DNA of 64,000 nt from Bacteroidales bacterium (GTDB lineage: Bacteria > Bacteroidota > Bacteroidia > Bacteroidales > WRLA01): the NCBI GenBank assembly GCA_009777825.1, contig WRLA01000007.1, forward strand, positions 1-64,000, read 5' to 3'. The position numbers and the translations under genes are program-made. The notes under the pieces were generated by a model that was given only the letters and a program-made list of their open reading frames with translations, did no database searches and was not told the DNA's origin. Below, in pieces: positions 50,706-57,280 of the stretch (the stretch's first letter is position 1; the number at the start of each line of letters is the position of its first letter).

Positions 50706-51581
50706 ATGGATGCTGCCGAAATAGTAAAAAAAGTACGGAAGATAGAGATAAAGACGCGCGGACTCTCCAACCAGATTTTCTCCGGAGAGTACCACAGCGT
50801 CTTCAAAGGACGCGGGATGTCGTTCAGCGAGGTGCGCGAGTATCAGTATGGCGACGACATACGAAGCATTGACTGGAACGTAACGGCGCGGATGAACCAC
50901 CCGTACATCAAAATCTTTGAAGAAGAACGCGAACTGACGGTGATGCTGCTGATTGATGTCTCAGGCTCCAACGACTTCGGCTCGGGAAACCAACTGAAAG
51001 CGGAAATGGTTACGGAGATAGCCGCCGTCTTAGCCTTTTCGGCTATCCAGAACAACGACAAAGTGGGCGTGATTTTCTTCAGCGACAATATCGAAAAGTT
51101 TATCCCGCCCAAAAAAGGAACAACGCACATCCTGCGTATCATCAGAGAGTTGGTGGATTTCCGCCGCACCAGCAACAAAACCGAAATCGCCGAAGCGCTG
51201 AAGTATTTTACCAACGTGGTGAAGAAAAAATGTACCGCTTTCCTCATCTCCGACTTCATTGACGAAAAATACGAAGACGCGCTGAAAATCACCAACCGCA
51301 AACACGACCTCATCGCCATCCAAGCCTTCGACCACTTGGAACGGGACCTCCCCAAAGCCGGATTAGTGCGCATGAGAGACGCCGAATCCGGAAAAAGAAT
51401 GTGGATAGACACCTCCAACGCTACCGTGCGACGCCACTATTCCGAATATTTCACCCAATTCGACAAAAACCTGCACGAAACCTTCAAACGCTGCGGCGTG
51501 GACTTCGCCACCGTCTGCACCAACCACGACTACGTCCGACCGCTGATCAACCTGTTTAAGAAACGGGAAAGACGGGCGTGA
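50706..51581 (+). CDS. DUF58 family protein with vWA-like fold
   Basis: 291 residues. FKGRGMSFSEVREYQYGDDI and SIDWNVTARMNHPYIKIFEE are the DUF58 signature. The following MIDAS-type motif is LLIDVSGSNDFG. It is the usual MoxR partner. The expected batA-batE genes do not follow; the next gene lies on the opposite strand 141 bp away. Confidence 0.92.
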   Translation: MDAAEIVKKVRKIEIKTRGLSNQIFSGEYHSVFKGRGMSFSEVREYQYGDDIRSIDWNVTARMNHPYIKIFEEERELTVMLLIDVSGSNDFGSGNQLKAEMVTEIAAVLAFSAIQNNDKVGVIFFSDNIEKFIPPKKGTTHILRIIRELVDFRRTSNKTEIAEALKYFTNVVKKKCTAFLISDFIDEKYEDALKITNRKHDLIAIQAFDHLERDLPKAGLVRMRDAESGKRMWIDTSNATVRRHYSEYFTQFDKNLHETFKRCGVDFATVCTNHDYVRPLINLFKKRERRA

Positions 51582-51722
51582 TTGAGTAACTGAATAACGG
51601 AGTATCTGGGTAGCCGTTCCAACTGCTAAAACAACTTTTTCTTCCCGTTTTTCCGCTTTTATCTACCGTTTTGCCTAATGCGTAATTTGGGTTAAAAATA
51701 ATACGCAAAAATACACAGAATT

Positions 51723-52250
51723 TCACGCCACCTCCTGTCTCATTTCTTGCTTGATAAACAACGGGAACTTTTCGTAAACATAGGCTTCCTTATCTTGAAC
51801 GGAGGTAAACAATGTTTGTGCGAGTTGCATCCCGTTGTCGGTGGGGGCAAGTTCCTGACAAGATTGCGTGATGAGGGCTAAGACCAGCGCTCGTGCGCCT
51901 TTTGTACATTCCCACGCCCGCTCGCTGACATAGAGTTGCTGGGTGGTGTTGTGTTCAAACTCTTCCCGGATGGTTCGGAAAAGCGCCGCTTGAAGTTGCT
52001 GCACAGTCATCTCCGGAAGAAATGTCCGCATGACCAAGCCTTCCAATTCGATGCGTTCAATGTAGAGGATGATGCGCTCGTAGGCTTGTATCTTGAGCGC
52101 CATAAGCTGTTGCGTGTCGCCGGTTGGCTTTTCCTGAGCCGGTTTGCACAGCAACAAATCTAATTTTCTATTCAGAAAGTAGAACGATAAAAGTATCACG
52201 GCAGAGGTTAAGACGGCTACTGCGATGATTAGGATGATGATGGGATTCAT
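51723..52250 (-). CDS. membrane-anchored protein of unknown function
   Basis: 175 residues with one N-terminal membrane helix (IIILIIAVAVLTSAVILLSF), then a soluble helical domain: ALKIQAYERIILYIERIELE, TIREEFEHNTTQQLYVSERA. I have seen this pattern in uncharacterised Bacteroidota proteins (possibly DUF7935), but I am not sure of the family name. It has no clear operon partner. Confidence 0.62.
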   Translation of the reverse strand: MNPIIILIIAVAVLTSAVILLSFYFLNRKLDLLLCKPAQEKPTGDTQQLMALKIQAYERIILYIERIELEGLVMRTFLPEMTVQQLQAALFRTIREEFEHNTTQQLYVSERAWECTKGARALVLALITQSCQELAPTDNGMQLAQTLFTSVQDKEAYVYEKFPLFIKQEMRQEVA

Positions 52251-52287
52251 ATTTTATTATTTTAATATCGTCGGTAATGATAGTATT

Positions 52288-52884
52288 TCACACATTAAAA
52301 ATATCATTCATATCTATCATATAGTTATTGAATACATGAACGGGTATTTTTTTTTCTGTTTTTCCAAATTCGTAAAGGGTGCCTGCATCATATTTTCCAT
52401 CTTCCTGTAATATAAAAACTGTAATAGCTTTATCTTTCGGATGGGCAATCCAGTACTCTTTTACTCCATGCTCTTGATATAATATAAATTTATCGTGCAT
52501 ATCTTTTTTGGCAGTAGAAGGCGATAGCACCTCGACAATCATATCGGGCGCACCACAACAGCCCAGGTCATCAATTTTTGATACATCGCAAATAACACAA
52601 ATATCCGGCTGAACAACAGTATAAATTTTATCATCTTCGGTTTCTCCGTTTTTTGGAAAACGAACGTCAATGGGCGCATGGCACACTAAACACCGTGCGT
52701 GATTTCTTTTAATAACCAATTCTAACTGAAAATAGATATTATCATTGATTCGTACATGTGCCCATTTAGGAGCCGGCGACATCAAATGAATAAATCCATT
52801 TATCAGTTCGCGTGATTTATCGTCTATCCACGTTAAATAATCGGCGTAAGAGTAACGTTTTGTCAGGTCTAATACTAATTCCAT
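52288..52884 (-). CDS. Uma2-family (DUF820) endonuclease-like protein
   Basis: 198 residues with a PD-(D/E)XK-type core. N-terminal YSYADYLTWIDDKSRELING, then VVQPDICVICD, GAPDMIVEVLSPSTAKKDM and EHGVKEYWIAHP. The Asp, the Glu of VEV and the following Lys fit the family active site. Biological role unknown; such genes are often mobile or multicopy. -7 box TACTTTTG at 52907-52914. Confidence 0.87.
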   Translation of the reverse strand: MELVLDLTKRYSYADYLTWIDDKSRELINGFIHLMSPAPKWAHVRINDNIYFQLELVIKRNHARCLVCHAPIDVRFPKNGETEDDKIYTVVQPDICVICDVSKIDDLGCCGAPDMIVEVLSPSTAKKDMHDKFILYQEHGVKEYWIAHPKDKAITVFILQEDGKYDAGTLYEFGKTEKKIPVHVFNNYMIDMNDIFNV

Positions 52885-52951
52885 AAATTACGTTTTTAAG
52901 TCGCTGCAAAAGTACAAATAAATTCCCAACCGACAAGTTTTTTGTTCTGAA

Positions 52952-53563
52952 TTACCCCCCAACGCACCGTCCCGTATCCTCGATCAGTTCTTTCACCCAA
53001 TGGTGCGGAATTTCGACGGGATGGAAGTGTAATAGTTTGTCTATCAGCATTTCCGGATTGTCTTCGACGATGATGTTGAGGCGATGTTCCTGTCGTAAAA
53101 ATCCTTCTGTTACCATGACGTCCAAGAGGTGGAGGAGGTGGCCGAAGTAGTTGTTGACGTTGTAGAGCGCTAAGGGTTTGTTGATGGTGTTCAGTTGGAA
53201 TCCGGTCAGCACCTCGCTGATTTCGTCGAGAGTTCCGAAGCCGCCGGGCATGGCGATGAAAGCGTCGGAGAGTTCCATGATTCGTTGTTTGCGTTGGTGC
53301 ATGTCGTCCACTGTTATCATCTCCGTAATGCCGGAATGGGCGATATCCTTCGCCGCCAAAAAATGCGGTATGACGCCGACAACGCAGCGACGGTGTTTCA
53401 GCATCTCGTCGGCAATAATGCGCATCAGTCCGATGCTGCCACCGCCGAAAATCAAATCCAATTTGGCTTCCGCCATCTGTGCGCCCAAAAGAGCCGCCTG
53501 TTCTCTATATACGGAGAGTTTTCCCATTGAGGAACCACAAAAAATGCCGATGTTTTTTATCAT
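52952..53563 (-). CDS. LOG family protein (TIGR00730-like nucleoside 5'-monophosphate phosphoribohydrolase)
   Basis: 203 residues. NIGIFCGSSMG at the start, LIFGGGSIGLMRIIADEML in the middle, and the hallmark MPGGFGTLDEISEVL. Enzymes of this family split nucleoside monophosphates, releasing base and ribose 5-phosphate; the substrate in this organism is not known. It begins 6 bp upstream of the radA stop on the same strand, so it is probably cotranscribed after radA. Confidence 0.9.
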   Translation of the reverse strand: MIKNIGIFCGSSMGKLSVYREQAALLGAQMAEAKLDLIFGGGSIGLMRIIADEMLKHRRCVVGVIPHFLAAKDIAHSGITEMITVDDMHQRKQRIMELSDAFIAMPGGFGTLDEISEVLTGFQLNTINKPLALYNVNNYFGHLLHLLDVMVTEGFLRQEHRLNIIVEDNPEMLIDKLLHFHPVEIPHHWVKELIEDTGRCVGG

Positions 53564-53569
53564 AATTTT

Positions 53570-54931
53570 TTATCTGAATAATTTTTTTGCAATCTCATCC
53601 ACCTTAACGACGGGAATGATTTCGATTCCGAAGCGATCGGAGAGGTTTTTGATGCCGTGTTTTGCCACGAAAATACGGTCGAATCCGATTTTTTCCGCTT
53701 CGGCGATGCGCATTTCGATGCGGTTGACCGGACGTATCTCGCCGCTCAGTCCTATCTCCCCCGCGAAGCAATCTTTTTGTCCTAACGGAATGTCCACCGA
53801 CGAGGATAGTATGGCGCAGACGACCGCCAAGTCCGCCACGGGATCGTCCACGCGCAAGCCGCCGGCGACGTTCAGAAAGACGTCTTTGGTGTTAATCCGA
53901 AACCCGCAACGTTTTTCCAAGACCGCCAACAGCATGTTCATCCTTCGCACATCGAAACCCGTTGCGGAGCGTTGCGGCGTCCCGTAAGCCGCCGTTCCGA
54001 CAAGCGCCTGCATCTCAATCAACAGCGGGCGCATGCCCTCCATGACGGTAGTGATGGCAACGCCGCTGATAGGCTCGTCCCGGTGCGAAATCAATATTTC
54101 CGATGGGTTGTGTACCTCGCGCAGTCCGTTGTGTTGCATCTCGAAGATTCCCAGTTCGTTGGTCGAACCGAAACGGTTTTTCATGGAGCGCAGGATGCGG
54201 TAGCCGTAGTTGCGGTCGCCCTCGAAGTAGAGTACGGCGTCCACGGTGTGCTCCAACAGTTTTGGTCCGGCGATGCTGCCGTCTTTGGTGATATGTCCGA
54301 TGAGAAAGACGGGGACGTTGGCGCTCTTGCACCACTGCTGCAAAATCGAAGCGCACTCCCGGATTTGTGAGATGCTGCCCGACGACGAATCAATGAAAGA
54401 GGTGTTGAGCGTCTGTATGGAGTCAATGACAACCATCTGTGGCGCAAAGGAATCCAAATGGAGCAAGACGTTTTCGAGGGAGGTTTCGTTGAGGATGTAG
54501 CAATGTTCATTGCTGATGCCGATTCTGTCGGCACGCATCTTAATCTGTTCGGCGCTCTCTTCGCCCGACACATACAGCACCCGCAATCCCTTGCAGCGCA
54601 ACGCTATCTGCAACATCAGCGTGGACTTCCCGATGCCCGGCTCACCGCCCACCAATATCAATGATCCGGCGACCAAGCCGCCGCCCAAGACTCTGTCCAA
54701 CTCTACGCTTCCGGTCGCTACCCGCGCGTTGTCGGCGTTTTCAATCTGCTGAACGGCTACGGGGGCGGCAATCGTCTGTTTTTTTCCGACGGGCAAGTCG
54801 TAGCGCTCCGTTCGCTGAATCACCTCCTCCTGATAGGTATTCCACTCTCCGCACGACGGACAGCAGCCTATCCACTTCGACGCCTTAGCCCCGCAGGCGG
54901 AGCAAAACCATGCTGTTTTTATTTTTGACAT
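53570..54931 (-). CDS. radA: DNA repair protein RadA
   Basis: 453 residues. An N-terminal zinc finger CSACGAKASKWIGCCPSCGEW; a RecA-like ATPase with Walker A GGEPGIGKSTLML; the RadA-specific motif KNRFGSTNELGIFEM; and a C-terminal Lon-protease-like domain (GGLRVDDPVADLAVVCAILS). It drives branch migration in recombinational repair. -7 box TACTTTTG at 55005-55012. Standard length, nothing odd. Confidence 0.96.
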   Translation of the reverse strand: MSKIKTAWFCSACGAKASKWIGCCPSCGEWNTYQEEVIQRTERYDLPVGKKQTIAAPVAVQQIENADNARVATGSVELDRVLGGGLVAGSLILVGGEPGIGKSTLMLQIALRCKGLRVLYVSGEESAEQIKMRADRIGISNEHCYILNETSLENVLLHLDSFAPQMVVIDSIQTLNTSFIDSSSGSISQIRECASILQQWCKSANVPVFLIGHITKDGSIAGPKLLEHTVDAVLYFEGDRNYGYRILRSMKNRFGSTNELGIFEMQHNGLREVHNPSEILISHRDEPISGVAITTVMEGMRPLLIEMQALVGTAAYGTPQRSATGFDVRRMNMLLAVLEKRCGFRINTKDVFLNVAGGLRVDDPVADLAVVCAILSSSVDIPLGQKDCFAGEIGLSGEIRPVNRIEMRIAEAEKIGFDRIFVAKHGIKNLSDRFGIEIIPVVKVDEIAKKLFR

Positions 54932-55044
54932 AGTGATTCAATTACATTTGTTCCCATTTTACGGTTGTTTTTTACTATTGCGTCCATAAGTCAAAATTTT
55001 TCTGCAAAAGTACGAAAAAAATCACATGACGTAACTATGCGTTT

Positions 55045-55261
55045 AGGGCAAACGCATTAAAATCTCTCTGTTTTTTCTTGCCTTTTCTTTAAGTTATTAA
55101 CAATCAGTTGTTGATATAATTATTTGATTATCAATGATATATATTTGTTTTGTATTGATATTTTTCGTACCTTTGCCTTATAATCAACAAATTAGAAATA
55201 TTATGGTACCGAAGATTTTATCGTATTTTTGCAGCCTGAAAGACCCGAGAATAGAGCGGAA
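55045..55261 (+). mobile_element. truncated left end of an ISAs1-like insertion sequence (copy 2)
   Basis: Begins AGGGCAAACGCATTAAAA and is highly similar to 19062-19278. It includes a consensus -7 box TACCTTTG (55168-55175) and an ORF start at 55203 (MVPKILSYFCSLKDPRIERK, then KLHPLL), a few codons longer than copy 1. LKDPRIERKK is the classic ISAs1-family N-terminal phrase. The rest of the transposase is absent. Confidence 0.65.
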
Positions 55262-55370
55262 GAAATTGCATCCGTTATTATCTCCCTACCTTTACTTTAT
55301 TTTTTCTAATCTCAATCATCTTGTTATTCAATCTTTTCATTTTACAACGGAAAATACCCACTCTGTGTTG

Positions 55371-55428
55371 AAAAAAATATTCAGCACAGAGGCACAGAGT
55401 TCACAGAGTTCACAGAGTTGCACAGAGA
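55371..55428. repeat. CAGAG dispersed repeat
   Basis: Repeated CACAGAG and TTCACAGAG phrases, related to those at 11395-11470 and 57119-57232. Located just after the stop of the subtilase gene. Confidence 0.7.
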
Positions 55429-55437
55429 AATTCGTGG

Positions 55438-57240
55438 CTAATTCTTCACGAATTTAGCGCATCCGACCATCCCCTCGTCATCGTAAAAGTGGATGACATA
55501 CATTCCGGCTCTAAGTTCCTGTGTAGCAATCGTATAGTGATATTTTTCGAGTAATTGTTCAGCGACAAGTCGTCCGGAGAAGTCATAGAGCAGCGCTTTT
55601 TCCAAATGATATTGCGATTTTACGGTGAGCAATCCGGAAGCCGGATTGGGATAGACGAGGATATTGTTGCACTTGGAATGTCCCGGCACGGGCAACGATT
55701 TCAACGTCTTATTAAAGTCGGGTATTCCGTAACCCATTTGATATGAAGGATTTGCGTAAAGATTTGCCGAAGATTCGATGAGTGTTTTCAGTTTTTCCGG
55801 CGGAGTAAAGGGCGAGGCTTGCAAGAGGCAGGCAACCATTCCGCACACGATAGGGGAGGAGTAGGAAGTTCCGCTGCCGGAGATTATCGCTCCTTGGGCG
55901 TTGATGATGGTAGCGTCGGCGCCTCGCGCCATGACGTTGGGCTTCTGTTCGCCTGCGGCGTTGGGACCGATGGAACTGAAGGATGCGTATTGTCCGTTTT
56001 GTTGCACGGCGCCCACGGTGAGCGCTTCGGCGACGTCGGCGGGCGTTCCTATCCAGCGCCATGCAACGTTGTCGCCTTCGTTGCCGGCAGAGGTGCAGAC
56101 GAAGATGCCGCGCTCGACGGCTTTCCGTGCGCCGATGGCGGCGATGGTGGTACGTCCGTCCATGTCGGAATAGGTGTGGCTCATGGTCGGGTCGTCGTAT
56201 TTGGTATATACTAAGGAGGAGTTGATGAGGTCGGCGCCGATGCTGTCGGCGGTCTCGGCGCCGATGACCCACGTGTATTCTTCGATAAGGTATTCCGAAA
56301 GTGTGTTTTCGGTACGGAACAGACAGTAACTCGCTTTGGGTGCCGTGCCAACCATCCGGTTTGGAAGATATGCCGCCATGCAGGAGAGTACGGAAGTTCC
56401 GTGTTCCGTTATGCCGGAGCGGTAAATATCGCCGCCCGGCTCGATAAAATCTTTCGCCATCAACAGCCGTCCACTTTCGTACAGGTGGGCGAAGGCGTCG
56501 ATGGTGTTCACGTTACAGAACCCGCCATCCAAAACAGCGATGAGAACGCCCTCGCCATCGTATCCTTTGTTATGGAGTGCGATGCCGTTAAGTTGTTCAA
56601 TCTGGTCGGAGGCGTTGCCGTAGAATTGGAACGCTGATGACACAGATGATACTGATTCACACTGATTTTCATATTGTTGATAGGTATATTTACATCTGTG
56701 AAAATCCGTGTCATCTGTGTTATCCGTGTTCCCCTCTCTTCCTCTTGGGTGGGCTACCAACACCACTCTCTCCACGCACCCCAACGTTTTGATGTCGTCT
56801 ATGGCAGCGTCGTCATCGCAATCTACGAGGACGCAGTTCAGCCATTTGCTTGGGAATAAGATGGTGGCACCTTTGTCTGCAACTTGTTGTATATAAGCCG
56901 GATTGACGGGCAGGTCATCGTCGGAAAGTAGGATTTCAAACTTATACCTGCGCTCGAGCGCCCGTTCCGATAGAAACTGCGAGGGAGCGTCTAACTGATA
57001 CGGCGTTCTGTCTTTGTCTTTGAAGTGGACGGCGTATTTTTGGGCAATCGCCGCTTGCGACAGGAGGAGGAGAAGAATTGCGATGTGCGATATGCGATGT
57101 GCGATGTGCGATGGGAAGCCTCTGTGTAACTCTGTGCACTCAGTGTCTCTGTGCTGCTTTTCCCCCTTCGGGGGAACAAAAAGGGGGTTTTTCAACACAG
57201 AGACACAGGGGACACAGAGGTTCACAGAGATTTTTATCAT
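55438..57240 (-). CDS. subtilisin-family (S8) protease with T9SS C-terminal domain
   Basis: About 600 residues from ATG 57240; a GTG at 57258 would add six. The signal peptide core (ILLLLLSQAAIAQ) comes only after about 55 residues of repeat-derived sequence. A propeptide-like region (KYAVHFKDKDRTPYQL) follows. Catalytic residues, numbered from the GTG: Asp244 (AVLDGGF), His286 (EHGTSVLSC), Ser465 (SGTSYSSP). Residues 173-212 before the catalytic domain are an in-frame palindromic repeat. The C-terminal CTD has ILVYPNPASGLLTV, LYDFSGRLVAE and FVKN. It lies 22-40 bp after the double subtilase gene. Confidence 0.85.
   Translation of the reverse strand: MIKISVNLCVPCVSVLKNPLFVPPKGEKQHRDTECTELHRGFPSHIAHRISHIAILLLLLSQAAIAQKYAVHFKDKDRTPYQLDAPSQFLSERALERRYKFEILLSDDDLPVNPAYIQQVADKGATILFPSKWLNCVLVDCDDDAAIDDIKTLGCVERVVLVAHPRGREGNTDNTDDTDFHRCKYTYQQYENQCESVSSVSSAFQFYGNASDQIEQLNGIALHNKGYDGEGVLIAVLDGGFCNVNTIDAFAHLYESGRLLMAKDFIEPGGDIYRSGITEHGTSVLSCMAAYLPNRMVGTAPKASYCLFRTENTLSEYLIEEYTWVIGAETADSIGADLINSSLVYTKYDDPTMSHTYSDMDGRTTIAAIGARKAVERGIFVCTSAGNEGDNVAWRWIGTPADVAEALTVGAVQQNGQYASFSSIGPNAAGEQKPNVMARGADATIINAQGAIISGSGTSYSSPIVCGMVACLLQASPFTPPEKLKTLIESSANLYANPSYQMGYGIPDFNKTLKSLPVPGHSKCNNILVYPNPASGLLTVKSQYHLEKALLYDFSGRLVAEQLLEKYHYTIATQELRAGMYVIHFYDDEGMVGCAKFVKN
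56630..56737. repeat. in-frame palindromic element inside the subtilase gene
   Basis: A left arm (GATGACACAGATGATACTGA) and a right arm (GTGTCATCTGTGTTATCCG) are inverted around a spacer of about 45 bp. Read on the minus strand it encodes GNTDNTDDTDFHR and later CESVSSVSSAF. The frame stays open. It lies between the propeptide and catalytic domains. Confidence 0.82.
57080..57232. repeat. heptamer and CAGAG repeats at the subtilase N-terminus
   Basis: A GCGATGT/GCGATAT heptamer array (57080-57114) is followed by a CAGAG-type inverted repeat (57119-57232) whose centre carries CCCCCTTCGGGGG. Together they supply the first 50 or so codons before the signal-peptide core and most of the gap to the upstream gene. 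Confidence 0.75.
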
Positions 57241-57280
57241 GGTCATCATTAAAATCACGCTAAAATCACAGTTCAGACAA

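Larger units (their letters stand above)
54932..55437. other. gene-free region with IS remnant and CAGAG repeat
   Basis: About 500 bp holding the radA promoter, the second ISAs1-like left end (55045-55261), AT-rich filler and a CAGAG-type repeat (55371-55428) abutting the 3' end of the subtilase gene. No intact gene. Confidence 0.7.

Noticed and set aside
53972-54370. Plus-strand frames opposite radA
   Set aside because: Overlap the RecA-like core of radA, which is clearly the coding strand.
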